Positions 44,010-54,900 are shown, counted from the first letter of the stretch. The stretch: DNA of 64,000 nucleotides from Pseudomonadota bacterium (GCA_018241525.1 JAFEDR010000009.1:868001-932000), one strand, 5' to 3'. Notes: generated from the letters alone by a model not told the origin. Numbers and translations: made by a program.

Positions 44010-45120
44010 CGATCAGCGTCGGATCGACCGTCGCGCGCCACGCGAGCAGGCCGCCCTCGAGGTTCGCGACGACTGCGTGACCGCGCCGGCGTGCCTCGGC
44101 AGCCGCACGCGCGCTGCGCAGGCCGCTGCGGCAGACGAAGACGAGCGCCTCGCCCGCGTCGAGCGCGGCGAGCCCGCGCTCGAGAGCCGCGAGCGGCACC
44201 GAGTGTGCTCCCGCGAGGTGGCCTGCCGAGAATTCGTGCGGCTCGCGGACGTCGATGATCCGCGGCGGAGCCGCGCTCGCGATGCGGCGCGCGAGTTCCG
44301 CGGGCTGGAGCGAGCTCACACCCTCCCCGGCCTCGCAGCTGCGTGGCTCGTCGCGCAGCGCCGTGATGGTCGGCCGCTCGCCGCAAATCGCGCACTCCGG
44401 CCGCCGCTCGACCGGGAAGGCATGGAACTCGAGCGCGAGCGCGTCATAGGTCAGCAGCCGCCCGACGAGCGCTTCGCCCACGCCGAGCAGCAGCTTGAGG
44501 GCCTCGGTCGCCTGGATCGCGCCGAGCACCCCGGGCAGCACCCCGAGCACGCCCGCCTCCGCGCAGCTCTCCCCGCCGTCCACCGGGACGGCCGGGAACA
44601 GGCACCGGTAGCACGGTCCTCGGCCCGGCAGGACCGTGATCGCCTGACCCTCGAAGCGGTGGATGGAGGCTGAGACCAGCGGCCGGCCGGTGCGCACGCA
44701 GGCATCGTTGACGAGGTAGCGCGTTCCGACCCGGTCGCTGCCGTCGAGTACCACGTCGTAGGCCGCCACCAGCGATTCGGCGTTTGCGGCGCACAGTTCG
44801 ACCGCGTGCGCGACGACCTCGATGCCGGGATTGAGCGCGTCGAGGCGGCGCTTCGCGGCGAGCGGCTTCGCAGTGCCGACGTCCGCGGTCTCGAACAGGA
44901 TCTGGCGCTGCAGGTTTGAGAGCTCGACGCGGTCGTCGTCGACGAGGCCGAGCGTGCCGACGCCCGCCGCGGCGAGGTAGAGGGCGGCCGGCGAGCCGAG
45001 GCCGCCGACGCCGATGACGAGGACTCGGGACGCCGCCAGCCGCTCCTGGCCGGCGGCACCGACTTCGGCCAGCAGCAGATGGCGGCTGTAGCGCGCAACG
45101 GCCTCCGGCCCGAGCGCCAC
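43999..45120 (-). CDS. E1-like adenylyltransferase with C-terminal rhodanese domain (MoeB/ThiF family)
   Basis: A 373-residue fusion. Residues 1-245 are a ThiF/MoeB adenylation domain: RVLVIGVGGLGSPAALYLAAAGVG (ATP loop), DDDRVELSNLQRQILF, DGSDRVGTRYLVNDAC, and a zinc site CYRC with CAIC. Residues 270-373 are a rhodanese domain with active-site loop VFVCRSGLRSA. Such proteins adenylate the C-terminal Gly of a small sulfur carrier and transfer sulfur to it. The carrier is the next gene upstream. A GTG start placed six bases behind GGAGG is used; an in-frame GTG two codons upstream overlaps the carrier stop. No MoaE, ThiG or CysM partner is nearby. Confidence 0.9.
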   Translation of the reverse strand: MALGPEAVARYSRHLLLAEVGAAGQERLAASRVLVIGVGGLGSPAALYLAAAGVGTLGLVDDDRVELSNLQRQILFETADVGTAKPLAAKRRLDALNPGIEVVAHAVELCAANAESLVAAYDVVLDGSDRVGTRYLVNDACVRTGRPLVSASIHRFEGQAITVLPGRGPCYRCLFPAVPVDGGESCAEAGVLGVLPGVLGAIQATEALKLLLGVGEALVGRLLTYDALALEFHAFPVERRPECAICGERPTITALRDEPRSCEAGEGVSSLQPAELARRIASAAPPRIIDVREPHEFSAGHLAGAHSVPLAALERGLAALDAGEALVFVCRSGLRSARAAAEARRRGHAVVANLEGGLLAWRATVDPTLIVSG

Positions 45121-45122
45121 GA

Positions 45123-45392
45123 TCACCCTCCGCTCAGCGCGCAGATCAGGTGCAGCACGGCGCCCTCGGGCACGGCGTCCGTCAGCGAGCGCAGCTCCTC
45201 GCGATCCGCGTACAGCCGGATGTGCGGCCGGATGCGGTCCTGCTCGTCGATCATGCGAAAGCGGATGCCGGGATAGCGGCGATCGAGATCGGCAAGCAGG
45301 GCCGCCGCGTTCCCGCCCTCCGCGCTGACCGCGGCCGCACCTGCCGTGTAGGAGCGCAGCGGGCTCGCGATGCGGACGCGATGCGACGCCAT
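45123..45392 (-). CDS. MoaD/ThiS-type ubiquitin-like sulfur carrier
   Basis: An 89-residue beta-grasp protein whose C terminus is LHLICALSGG. The terminal Gly-Gly is what E1-like enzymes adenylate and thiocarboxylate. The core (RVRIASPLRSYTAGAAAVSAEG, LLADLDRRYPGIRFRMID, RPHIRLYADREEL) has the ubiquitin-fold pattern. It lies directly in front of an E1-rhodanese gene and 8 bp behind a BNR-propeller gene. The pathway served (molybdopterin, thiamine, cysteine or another) cannot be told from this window. Confidence 0.88.
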   Translation of the reverse strand: MASHRVRIASPLRSYTAGAAAVSAEGGNAAALLADLDRRYPGIRFRMIDEQDRIRPHIRLYADREELRSLTDAVPEGAVLHLICALSGG

Positions 45393-45400
45393 CGCCGTCT

Positions 45401-46513
45401 TCAGACCGCGAGCGTGACCGAGTAGATCTCGGGCAGGTGCTCGGCGATGCGGCGCCAGCGGCTCCCGCCCGCCCGGCCCTGCCAGACCTCGCCCGCGGTC
45501 GTGCCGAAGTAGAGCGTCGGCGGCGAGGCCGCGTCCGCACACATCGCCTGGCGCAGCACCGTGAGCCAGGCGTGCCTGCGCGGCAGTCCCTGGTCGAGGC
45601 GACGCCAGCTGCGGCCGCCGTTGCGCGTGCCGTACACCGCCGGGCGGCCGCCGACCGAGGTGCGCGGCCAGACCGAGGTGCCGTCCATCGGAATAACCCA
45701 GGCTGCGTCCGGGTCGGTGCGGTCCACGACCACGGGAAAGCCGATGTCGCCGATCGCCTTCGGCATCGCACGGCCGATCCGCTGCCAGCGCCGCGCCGGG
45801 CGATCGAGGCGATAGATGCCGCAGTGGTTCTGCTGGTACAGGCGATCGGGATCCGCCGGATGAAGCGTGACGCAGTGCGGATCCTGGCCGTATGGCACGT
45901 TCGGGTCGGGCAGGAAGTCGGCCTCGATTCCCTCGTTGAGCGGTGCCCAGTCGCCGCCGCCGTCGGTCGACTCGAAGACGCCACCGACCGAGATACCGAC
46001 GTAGAGGTGTCGCGCGTCGCGCGGGTCGACGATGATCGAGTGCAGCAGCTCGCCGTCCGGTGTCGCGAGCCCCGCCGCCCACTTCGGGTTCATCGGATGG
46101 TCGTTAAAACCCGCGACCGGGTCCCAGGTGGCGCCGCCGTCGTCCGAACTGAAGAGCCCGGCAGGCGCCGTGCCTGCGTACCAGCGGCCGGGTTGCGACG
46201 CGTGACCCGGCGTCAGCCAGAAGACCCTCGCCACGGCGCGCGCGGCCTCGCCCTCGGCGGCCTTGCGGAAGGCGGGCGGCCGCGACGCCTCCGTCCAGCG
46301 GCGTCCGCGATCGGTCGAGCGGAACACCGTCGGCCCGAGATGCCCGGTCTTCGCGGCCATGAGCAGCGTGCGCGGCTCGCGCGGATCCTGCACGACGTGA
46401 TGGATGACGTGTCCGAGGAACTGCGGCCCGGCGAGCTTGAACGTCCCGCCGCGCGGCGATGGCCGCAGCGCGAAGGCGCCCTTGCGCGTGCCGATCCAGA
46501 GCATGGTGGCCAT
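45401..46513 (-). CDS. BNR/WD40/YVTN-like beta-propeller protein (sialidase-fold)
   Basis: A 370-residue protein with repeated Asp-box motifs: VFRSTDRGRRWTEA, LFSSDDGGATWDPV, VFESTDGGGDWAPL and VYGTRNGGRSWRRL, in the form S-x-D-x-G-x-x-W. These form a sialidase or Vps10-type propeller. No signal peptide is present, so it is likely cytoplasmic, and the sialidase catalytic residues were not recognised. It is the first gene of a unit with the sulfur carrier and E1 enzyme. It begins with the run MLWIGTRKGAFALRP; two Met codons within four residues leave a small start ambiguity. Function is unknown; it may bind or scaffold rather than cleave glycans. Confidence 0.82.
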   Translation of the reverse strand: MATMLWIGTRKGAFALRPSPRGGTFKLAGPQFLGHVIHHVVQDPREPRTLLMAAKTGHLGPTVFRSTDRGRRWTEASRPPAFRKAAEGEAARAVARVFWLTPGHASQPGRWYAGTAPAGLFSSDDGGATWDPVAGFNDHPMNPKWAAGLATPDGELLHSIIVDPRDARHLYVGISVGGVFESTDGGGDWAPLNEGIEADFLPDPNVPYGQDPHCVTLHPADPDRLYQQNHCGIYRLDRPARRWQRIGRAMPKAIGDIGFPVVVDRTDPDAAWVIPMDGTSVWPRTSVGGRPAVYGTRNGGRSWRRLDQGLPRRHAWLTVLRQAMCADAASPPTLYFGTTAGEVWQGRAGGSRWRRIAEHLPEIYSVTLAV

Positions 46514-46659
46514 GGGCGCAGAATCCCCGAGCGCGTGGGGCTCGTCAACGGCAGGGCTGGTGCGACGCAGCACGCCCGCGCGCGCCCGCCGCGTCGGCGC
46601 GGGCTAGAGTACGCGCGCCTGGCTCGCCACCTCGGGCGGCCGTGGAGAGGGAGACACGC

Positions 46660-47217
46660 ATGCTTTCGCTGAGTGCGCTCTGGCTGCCGATACTGGCCGC
46701 CGCCGTGACGGTGTTCGTGCTGAGCAGCCTGATCCACATGCTGATCGGCTGGCATCGCCACGACCATCGGGGCCTGGCCAACGAGGACGAGGTGCGCGCG
46801 GCGCTGCGGGCCGCCGCGCTGCCGCCGGGCGAGTACCTCTTTCCACACTGCCCCGACATGAAGGCCGCGCGCGAGCCGCCGTTCCTCGAGAAGCTGCGCA
46901 CCGGCCCGGTCGGCCTGCTGGTCATCCGGCCGAACGGCGAGTTCCGCATGGGCAAGCTGCTGGGGCTGTGGTTCGTGTACCTGCTCGGCGTCTGCGTGCT
47001 CACCGGCTACCTCACCGCCCGGCTCGGCACCGGCGCTGCCGGCGTGGACGTGTTCCGCGTCGCCTCGATTGCCGCGTTCCTCGCCTTTGGCGGCGGCAGC
47101 GTCCATGCAGGCATCTGGTGGGGGAAGCCGTGGTCGAACGTGCTCCGCGACCTCGGAGACGCGGCCATCTACGGGGCGGGCACCGGCGCGGCGTTCTGCC
47201 TGCTGTGGCCGCACTGA
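46660..47217 (+). CDS. Four-span membrane protein of unknown function
   Basis: A 185-residue protein. The first span (LSLSALWLPILAAAVTVFVLSSLIHMLIGW) is followed by a soluble loop of about 75 residues with HRHDHRGLANEDEVRAALRAA and PHCPDMKAAREPPF. Three further spans come after residue 105 (GLWFVYLLGVCVLTGYLTARL, VFRVASIAAFLAFGGGSVHAGIWW, LGDAAIYGAGTGAAFCLLWP). The HRHDH cluster and the Cys in HCPDM could bind a metal. The ribosome site GGAGAGGGAG supports the ATG. No family was recognised. Confidence 0.7.
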   Translation: MLSLSALWLPILAAAVTVFVLSSLIHMLIGWHRHDHRGLANEDEVRAALRAAALPPGEYLFPHCPDMKAAREPPFLEKLRTGPVGLLVIRPNGEFRMGKLLGLWFVYLLGVCVLTGYLTARLGTGAAGVDVFRVASIAAFLAFGGGSVHAGIWWGKPWSNVLRDLGDAAIYGAGTGAAFCLLWPH

Positions 47218-47303
47218 CGGCACGGCCCGCCGCCGCGCCGGCCGCGGCGTAGGGCTTTTCCTCAGGCGCGGCGTGACCCGCGCCGAAGGCCGGCGGGACT
47301 CCC

Positions 47304-47330
47304 TTCAGCCTGCCGGCCCGGGGCCGATAA
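47304..47330 (+). promoter_or_regulatory. Sigma-28 (FliA)-like promoter upstream of the hybrid kinase
   Basis: GCCGATAA (47323-47330) is the exact FliA -10 consensus. TTCAG (47304-47308), similar to the TCAAG-type -35 of some proteobacteria, lies 14 bp upstream. The -10 lies in the 9-base loop of an inverted repeat GCCCGG/CCGGGC (47316-47336). The element is about 110 bp before the hybrid kinase start. The -35 match is weak. Confidence 0.35.
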
Positions 47331-47438
47331 CCGGGCGATCCGCGGGCATTTGCGAGCGCGGCGGGTCTCCGGGGTGTCCTGCCCGGGGCGGGATCCGCGC
47401 TGCCGAGGCCCGGGCGACTGAGCGCACCGGGGCAACGC

Positions 47439-50400
47439 ATGCGATTCGAAGGGAACACGCCGGGGAGACTCGCGCGGGCACTGGCCGTCGGCCTGCTCGC
47501 CGCCTGGCCGTTCGTCGCGCACGCGCTCGATCCGTTCCGGATGCCGTCGCAGTACGTGCTCGACAACTGGCAGATCCCGGACGGCCTGCCGCAGACCTCC
47601 GCGCAGGCGATCACGCGCACGACCGACGGCTACCTGTGGGTCGGTACGCAGGAGGGCCTCGCGCGCTTCGACGGCGTTCGCTTCGTCAGTTACGACGACA
47701 CGACCGACCTGCGACTGCCGCACAAGTACATCTCGGCGCTGCTGACCGACCATGCCGGCCGGCTCTGGGTCGGCACGCGCTCGGGTCTCGCGGTGCTCGA
47801 GTCGGGCCATGCCCGCAAGGCTGAGCCCGTGGCCGCGCTCGCGGGGGCCTACGTGCGGGCACTGGCGGAGGACCGGGCACACCGCCTGTGGATCGGCACC
47901 GAGAATGGCCTCTACCGCCTCGACAACGGCAACGTCCGCTCGTTCGGCACGGACACCGGACTGCGCGACCTCTCGGTGGCGGCACTGCTGGCCGATCGCA
48001 ACGGCGTGCTCTGGCTCGCGACCACCAGCGGCCGCCTCTACCGGCTGGCCGGTGAGCACTTCGAGGCGGAGCCGCTCGCCGGCGATGCGGCCTCCGACGC
48101 GGTCACCGCGCTGACGCTCGATCGCGCCGGGCTCGTCTGGTTCGGTACGGCGGGCGGCGCGCTCTACCGCCGCTCGGGGGACCGGACCTCGCTGATGCTC
48201 GCCCCCGGTTCGCTGCGCTCGGGCGTGCGGTCGCTGCTGTGGGACCGGGATGGCAACCTGTGGATCGGCACGCGCGATGACGGCCTCGCCCGCTGGCAGG
48301 ACGCGACGCTGAAGATCATCGACGGCGGGGCCTTCACGCACGGCGACCTGCGTGCGCTCTATGAAGACGAGGAAGGCAGCCTCTGGATCGGCAGCTACGG
48401 CTCAGGCCTGCTCCGGCTGCGCGACGGCAAGTTCGAGACCTTCGGCGAGAGCGAGGGCCTGCCGAGCAACGACGCCTGGACGATCACACCGCGCAGCGGC
48501 GGGGGCCTGTGGATCGGCACGAGCGGCGGGCTCAGCACCTACGTGCACGGCGAACTGCGCGCGATCTCGCTGCCGAACTCGCACATGTACGCGCGGGTGC
48601 GCTCGGTGCTCGAGGGGCCGGAAGGCACGCTGTGGGTCGGTACGGACGGTGCGGGGATCGACCGGCTGACGGCGACGGCGGCCGTCACCTTCGACCGCCG
48701 CCGCGGGCTCTCCGGCGACACCGTCAAGGCTATCGTGCGCGACCACGCAGGCCGGGTCTGGGTCGGCACCGACCGCGGCGTGGACGTGATCGAGAACGAC
48801 ACCGTCCGCAGCATGATGCCGATGCTCGGCCGCGACGGCACGATGGCGGTCAACCTGCTGCACGAGGATCGCAGCGGCGCGATGTGGATCGCGACCGATG
48901 CCAACGGCCTGTTCCGCTTCGACGGCGAGAAGACGCGCCGCTTCGGCGCGGCCGACGGCCTGCCGAGCGACTGGGTCATCGCGATCCACGAGGACGAGCG
49001 CGGCTGGCTGTGGCTCGGCACGCCGACCGGGCTCGCGCTCTGGCGCCGCGGCCAGATGCAGTCGCTCGCCCGCATGCCGGGCCCGGCCCGCGAGACGATC
49101 CTGCAGATCCTCGAGGACGACCAGCACCGGCTCTGGTTCACGACCAACAAGGGCCTGTTCTCCGTGATGCGCAGCGCCCTCGAGGCGGTCGCGGACGGCC
49201 GCGTCGACAGCGCGCCGTTCCACGGCTATGGCCTCGCCGACGGTCTGCGGACCGCCGAGTTCGACGGCGGCAACACGGCGGCCGGCTGCCGCACGCCCGA
49301 CGGGCTGCTGTGGCTGCCGAGCATCCGGGGCATCGTGCGCGTCGACCCGGCGCACGTGCCGGTCAATACCGTGCCGCCGCCGGTACAGCTCGAGCAGGTC
49401 GCGGTCGACGGCCGGCCGCTCGCGGTCAGCGACGAGATGGCGATCGGCCCGGCACAGCAGCAGTGGGAGTTCGAGTACACGGGGCTGAGCCTGCTCGCGC
49501 CGCAGCACACCCGCTTCCGCTACCGCCTCGAAGGCTTCGACCGCGACTGGATCGACGCCGGCACGCGCCGCTCGGCCTACTACACGCGCCTGCCACCGGG
49601 CAGCTACACCTTCCGGGTGATCGCCTCGAACAACGACGGGGTCTGGAGCCCGGCGGGCGCTAGCCTGCGTTTCACCGTCAAGCCGTACTTCTACCAGACG
49701 CCGTGGTTCGTGCTGCTGTGCATCGCCGCGGTCGTGGTCGCGATCGCGGCCTGGTACCGCTGGCGCGTCGCGCACCTGCGGGACCTGGCCGAGGAACTCG
49801 GCGATGAGGTGGCGACCCGAACGCGCGAACTCGAGCTCGCCAACCGCGAGCTGCGCGACGCCAAGGAGCGCGCCGAAGCGGCCGCGCAGGCGAAGTCACA
49901 GTTCCTCGCGAACATGAGCCACGAGATCCGCACGCCGATGAACGGCGTGATCGGCATGACCGAGCTCCTGCGCGACACGAACCTCGATCCTACCCAGCGC
50001 GACTACACCGAGACGATCCGCGCCAGCGCCTCCGCCCTGCTGACCGTGATCAACGACATCCTCGACTTCTCGAAGATCGAGGCCGGCAAGCTAGACCTCG
50101 AGCGCGCCGTGTTCGACCTGCGCAGCACCGTCGACGATGTCGCGCGCCTGCTCGCGATCCAGGCGGAGACCAAGGGACTCGAGCTGATCGTCAGCATCGA
50201 CCCGCTGCTGCCCGATCACCTGCTCGGTGATCCTGGCCGGCTGCGCCAGATCCTGCTGAACCTGGGCAGCAACGCCGTGAAGTTCACCGCGAGCGGCGAG
50301 GTCGCGATCGACGCGCGCCTCGCCTCGGCCGGCGTCGGTGAGGTAGTGCTGCGTGTCGACGTGCGCGACACCGGCATCGGCATCCCCGCCGACCGCATCA

Positions 50401-51845
50401 CGACGTTGTTCCAGCCGTTCTCGCAGGTCGACGCCTCGACCACGCGCCACTTCGGCGGCACCGGGCTCGGACTGTCGATCGTGCGGCGGCTGGCGGAGCT
50501 GATGGGCGGCGAGGCCGGCGTCGCGAGCACCCCGGGCCAGGGATCGCTGTTCTGGTTCACGGCCCGCCTCGGCATCGCGGAAGGCGTCGCGACCGCCGAG
50601 CGGCCCGACCCCGCGCTGCTGCGCGGCCAGCGCGTGCTGATCGTCGACGACAATGCGACCAACCGGGTCGTGCTCGGCCGCCAGCTCGAGCAGTTCGGCA
50701 TGTCGCCGGTCGCCGTCGACGGCGCGCCGGCGGCGCTCGCGGCGCTCGAGCAGGCGGTCGCTGCCGGCGCGCCGTTCGAGCTCGCCGTGCTCGACTACAT
50801 GATGCCGGGCTGCGACGGCTTCGAGCTCGGCCAGCGGATCGCCGGCGACGACCGCTTCGCCGCGACGCGCCTCGTGCTGCTGACCTCGGCGCGCGGCGCC
50901 CGCGGGCTGCAGGACTTCGCCGCGCTCGGCTTTGCCGCGTATTTGCTGAAGCCGGTCTCGCCGCCGGCGCTCGGCGCCTGCCTCGGCCGGGTCATGGCGG
51001 TCAAGGCCAGCAGCTGGCACAGCCGCACTCAGCCCATTGTCGTCGCCGAGCTCGTCGCGACGCCCGGCGCCGCCTACCGGCTGCTGCTGGCCGAGGACAA
51101 CCCCGTCAACCAGCGCGTGGCACGCGGTGCGCTCGAGAAGATGGGCTACGCGGTCCACGTGGTCGGTAACGGCGCCGAGGCCGTCGCCGCGTGGGAAACC
51201 GGTCGCTACGACCTCGTACTGATGGATTGCCAGATGCCGGAACTCGACGGCTACGCGGCGACCCGCGAGATCCGCCGCCGCGAGGCGGGTGCGCGCCACA
51301 TCCCGATCATCGCGCTGACCGCCGATGCGATGCAGGGTGCCGAGCAGGTCTGCCTCGACGCCGGCATGGACGGCTACCTGACGAAGCCGTTCGACCGGGC
51401 GCGTCTCGCCGAGCGGCTGCGCCACTTCCTGCCGCCGAAGGCGGCTGCGCCGGCCGCGGCGGCCACGGCGGCCGCGCCGCCGTCGCCGGCCGTTGCCGGG
51501 CCAGCGCCGGCGGTACCGGTCGACCTCGACGCGCTGCGCTCGGTGTCGGATGGCGACGTGGCCTTCGAGCAGGAGCTGATCCAGCTCTTCATCGACGCCG
51601 GCGACGCGGCGCTCCGCGAGATCGCCTCAGCCCTCGCCCGCGGCGACGTCGCTGCCATCGGCCGCACCGCGCACGCGCTCAAGAGCTCGAGCGCGAGCAT
51701 CTGCGCCCGCGAGGCGAGCGCCGCCGCGGCAAAGCTCGAGGCCGCCGTGCGCGGTGGCGCCGTCGCCGACGTCGCGGCGCTCGAGGCAGACCTGCGAGCA
51801 AAGACCGAGCGCGCGATCGGCTACCTGCGCGGCCGCCAGGCCTGA
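47439..51845 (+). CDS. Hybrid two-component sensor kinase with periplasmic propeller (Reg_prop/Y_Y_Y)
   Basis: A 1468-residue sensor. A signal region ([19 protein letters not shown]) is followed by about 14 Reg_prop blades (repeats of LWVGT-x-x-GL-x-R) up to residue 640 and a Y_Y_Y domain around 680-745. One span lies around 755-775 ([20 protein letters not shown]). A coiled-coil linker leads to HisKA with H828 ([19 protein letters not shown]) and HATPase, then receivers with D1119 (AVLDYMMPG) and D1263 (VLMDCQMPE), and finally an HPt with H1412 ([12 protein letters not shown]). The relay ends at HPt, so an external response regulator must finish it; none is adjacent. Ligands of this class are often polysaccharide-derived or cell-envelope signals. 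Confidence 0.93.
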   Translation: MRFEGNTPGRLARALAVGLLAAWPFVAHALDPFRMPSQYVLDNWQIPDGLPQTSAQAITRTTDGYLWVGTQEGLARFDGVRFVSYDDTTDLRLPHKYISALLTDHAGRLWVGTRSGLAVLESGHARKAEPVAALAGAYVRALAEDRAHRLWIGTENGLYRLDNGNVRSFGTDTGLRDLSVAALLADRNGVLWLATTSGRLYRLAGEHFEAEPLAGDAASDAVTALTLDRAGLVWFGTAGGALYRRSGDRTSLMLAPGSLRSGVRSLLWDRDGNLWIGTRDDGLARWQDATLKIIDGGAFTHGDLRALYEDEEGSLWIGSYGSGLLRLRDGKFETFGESEGLPSNDAWTITPRSGGGLWIGTSGGLSTYVHGELRAISLPNSHMYARVRSVLEGPEGTLWVGTDGAGIDRLTATAAVTFDRRRGLSGDTVKAIVRDHAGRVWVGTDRGVDVIENDTVRSMMPMLGRDGTMAVNLLHEDRSGAMWIATDANGLFRFDGEKTRRFGAADGLPSDWVIAIHEDERGWLWLGTPTGLALWRRGQMQSLARMPGPARETILQILEDDQHRLWFTTNKGLFSVMRSALEAVADGRVDSAPFHGYGLADGLRTAEFDGGNTAAGCRTPDGLLWLPSIRGIVRVDPAHVPVNTVPPPVQLEQVAVDGRPLAVSDEMAIGPAQQQWEFEYTGLSLLAPQHTRFRYRLEGFDRDWIDAGTRRSAYYTRLPPGSYTFRVIASNNDGVWSPAGASLRFTVKPYFYQTPWFVLLCIAAVVVAIAAWYRWRVAHLRDLAEELGDEVATRTRELELANRELRDAKERAEAAAQAKSQFLANMSHEIRTPMNGVIGMTELLRDTNLDPTQRDYTETIRASASALLTVINDILDFSKIEAGKLDLERAVFDLRSTVDDVARLLAIQAETKGLELIVSIDPLLPDHLLGDPGRLRQILLNLGSNAVKFTASGEVAIDARLASAGVGEVVLRVDVRDTGIGIPADRITTLFQPFSQVDASTTRHFGGTGLGLSIVRRLAELMGGEAGVASTPGQGSLFWFTARLGIAEGVATAERPDPALLRGQRVLIVDDNATNRVVLGRQLEQFGMSPVAVDGAPAALAALEQAVAAGAPFELAVLDYMMPGCDGFELGQRIAGDDRFAATRLVLLTSARGARGLQDFAALGFAAYLLKPVSPPALGACLGRVMAVKASSWHSRTQPIVVAELVATPGAAYRLLLAEDNPVNQRVARGALEKMGYAVHVVGNGAEAVAAWETGRYDLVLMDCQMPELDGYAATREIRRREAGARHIPIIALTADAMQGAEQVCLDAGMDGYLTKPFDRARLAERLRHFLPPKAAAPAAAATAAAPPSPAVAGPAPAVPVDLDALRSVSDGDVAFEQELIQLFIDAGDAALREIASALARGDVAAIGRTAHALKSSSASICAREASAAAAKLEAAVRGGAVADVAALEADLRAKTERAIGYLRGRQA

Positions 51846-51925
51846 CTCCCGCAGGCGCCGCTGGTGCGGCGCAGCATCCCCTCGCCTGCCCGTCACTTGC
51901 GAGCGCGTCCTGGACCCTCGGCCCG

Positions 51926-51955
51926 TTGCCGGTTCCGGCGCCGGCGGCCTACACT
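51926..51955 (+). promoter_or_regulatory. Putative promoter of the formate dehydrogenase/Sec operon
   Basis: TTGCCG (51926-51931) and TACACT (51950-51955) with 18-bp spacing lie 33 bp before the formate dehydrogenase ATG. No FNR or NarL box was seen. Confidence 0.4.
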
Positions 51956-51988
51956 CGGTGGGTCCCGGCCGCGGCCCGCGGAGGCAGC

Positions 51989-54900
51989 ATGGCTCAGCTC
52001 AGTCGACGAGATTTCCTCAAGGTCTCGGGCGCGACGCTGGCAGCGTCGAGCCTGGTCGTGCTCGGGTTCACGCCCGAGACAGCGCTCGCGGAGGTGCGCC
52101 AGTTCAAGCTGGCTCGCGCCACCGAGACGCGCAACACCTGCCCGTACTGCTCGGTGGCCTGCGGCATCCTGATGTACAGCTACGGCGACCGTGCGAAGAA
52201 CGCGCGTTCGTCGGTGTTCCACATCGAGGGTGACCCCGACCATCCGGTGAACCGCGGCACGCTCTGCCCGAAGGGCGCGGGACTGCTCGACTTCGTGCAC
52301 AGCGACAGCCGGCTGCGCTATCCGGAGTACCGGGCCCCGAAGTCGAACGAATGGCAGCGCATCTCGTGGGACGAGGCGCTCGACAAGGTCGCGAAGCTGA
52401 TGAAGGCGGACCGCGACGCGCATTTCGTCGCCAAGAACCCGGACGGCCAGACGGTGAACCGCTGGACCTCGACCGGCATGCTGGCTGCCTCCGCCAGCAG
52501 CAACGAGACCGCGTATCTCACCCACAAGGTGATGCGCAGCCTCGGCATCGTGGGGTTCGACAACCAAGCGCGTGTGTGACACGGCCCGACGGTGGCAAGT
52601 CTTGCCCCGACGTTTGGCCGTGGAGCGATGACGAATCACTGGGTCGACATCAAGAATGCCGATGTCGTGCTCATCATGGGCGGCAATGCCGCCGAGGCCC
52701 ACCCGTGCGGCTTCAAGTGGGTGGTCGAGGCCAAGGCACACAACCAGGCGAAGCTGATCGTCGTCGACCCGCGCTTCACACGCTCGGCGTCTGTGGCGGA
52801 CCTGTACTGCCCGATCCGCCCCGGCAGCGACATTGCCTTCCTCGGCGGGGTCATCAACTACCTGCTGGCGAACGAAGCCATCCACCGCGAGTACGTGACG
52901 AACTACACGGACTTCTCGTTCGTGGTGCGCGAGGACTTCGCGTTCAAGGACGGGCTCTACTCCGGCTACGACGAGGCGAAGCACAGCTACGACAAGTCGA
53001 GCTGGGAGTACGAGCGCGGCAAGGACGGCTACGTCGTCAGCGACCCGACGCTCGCGCATCCGCGCTGCGTCTACAACCTGCTGAAGGCACACTACGCGCG
53101 CTACACGCCGGAGATGGTCGAGCGGGTCTGTGGCTCGCCGAAGGACAAGTTCCTCGAGGTCTGCAAGCACCTCGCCTCGACCGCGACGCCGACCCGGGCG
53201 GCGACGATCATGTACGCGCTCGGCTGGACGCAGCACTCGACCGGCTCGCAGATCATCCGCACCGGCGCGATGGTGCAGCTGCTGCTCGGCAACATCGGCA
53301 TCGCCGGCGGCGGGATGAACGCGCTGCGCGGCCATTCCAACATCCAGGGCCTGACCGACCTCGGCCTGATGGCGAACCTGCTGCCCGGCTACCTGACGCT
53401 GCCGAAGGACAGCGAGCAGGACTACGGCGCCTACATCGAGTCACGGACCCAGAAGCCGCTGCGCCCGAACCAGATGAGCTACTGGCAGAACTACCCGCGC
53501 TTCCACGTCAGCCTGATGAAGGCCTGGTACGGGGCGGCGGCCACCGCCGAGAACCACTGGGCGTACGACTTCCTGCCGAAGCTCGACAAGGGCTACGACA
53601 TGCTGGCCGTGTTCGACCGCATGTTCGACGGCCAGCTGAACGGCTACTTCTGCCAGGGCTTCAACCCGCTCGCGGCGGCGCCGAACAAGGCGAAGATGAC
53701 CGCCGCCTTCAGCAAGCTGAAGTACCTGGTCGTGATGGATCCGCTCGCGACCGAGACCAGCGAGTTCTGGAAGAACCACGGCGAGTTCCACGACGTCGAC
53801 GCGGCACAGATCGACACCGAGGTCATCCGGCTGCCGACGACCTGCTTTGCCGAGGAGGAGGGCGCGCTGGTCAGCTCCGGGCGCTGGCTGCAGTGGCACT
53901 GGAAGGGTGCCGAGCCGCCGGGCGAGGCGCGCACCGACATCGCGATCATCGCGGGCATCTACCGCCGGCTGCGCAAGCTCTACGAGACCGAGGGCGGCGC
54001 CTACCCGGACCCGATCCTGAAGATGACCTGGCCGTATGCGCGCGCCGAGGAGCCCTCGCCGGAGGAGATCGCGCGCGAGTATTCCGGCAAGGCGCTTGCC
54101 GACGTCGCGGACCCGAAGGACCCGAAGGTCGTCGTGCGCAAGGCGGGCGAGCAGCTCGCGGGCTTTGCCGAGCTGCGCGACGACGGCAGCACCGCCAGTG
54201 GCTGCTGGATCTTCGCCGGCTGCTGGTCCGAGGCCGGCAACCTGATGGCGAGGCGCGACAACAGCGACCCGACCGGCATCGGCCAGACCCGCAACTGGGC
54301 CTGGGCCTGGCCGGCGAACCGGCGCGTGCTCTACAACCGGGCGTCCTGCGATCCGGCCGGCAAGCCGTTCAACCCGGCGCGCAAGCTGGTCGCGTGGAAC
54401 GGCAAGGCCTGGGCCGGCGCCGACGTCCCTGACTTCAAGGCCGACGAGGACCCGGCCGGCGGCATGGGGCCGTTCATCATGAACCCGGAGGGCGTGGCGC
54501 GGTTCTTCGCGCGCGGCGCGATGGCGGAGGGACCGTTCCCGGAGCACTACGAGCCGTTCGAGTCGCCGCTGGGCTACAACCCGCTGCATCCGAAGGAGCC
54601 GCGCGTGGTGGCGAGCCCGGCCGCGCGGATCTTCAAGAAGGACCGCGAGGCACTCGGCAAGGCCGACGCGTTCCCGTGCGTGGCGACCACCTACCGGCTG
54701 ACCGAGCACTTCCACTACTGGACGAAGCACGTGCGCCTGAACGCGATCGTGCAGCCCGAGCAGTTCGTCGAGATCGGCGAGGTGCACGCGAAGGAGCTCG
54801 GCGTGCGGGCCGGGGATCGCGTCAAGGTGAGCTCGAACCGCGGCAGCATCCGCGCGGTGGCGGTCGTCACCAAGCGGATCAAGCCGCTGACGATCGAGGG

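Noticed and set aside
47218..47438. Riboswitch in the leader of the hybrid kinase.
   Set aside because: Several hairpins are visible, but no known aptamer core was recognised, and the GCCGATAA element is better explained as a sigma-28 -10.
52577..52592. Apparent disruption of formate dehydrogenase by a stop and restart (pseudogene or frameshift).
   Set aside because: Both halves are in the same frame, the UGA sits exactly at the Sec position of the family, a SECIS follows, and the full sel machinery lies downstream.
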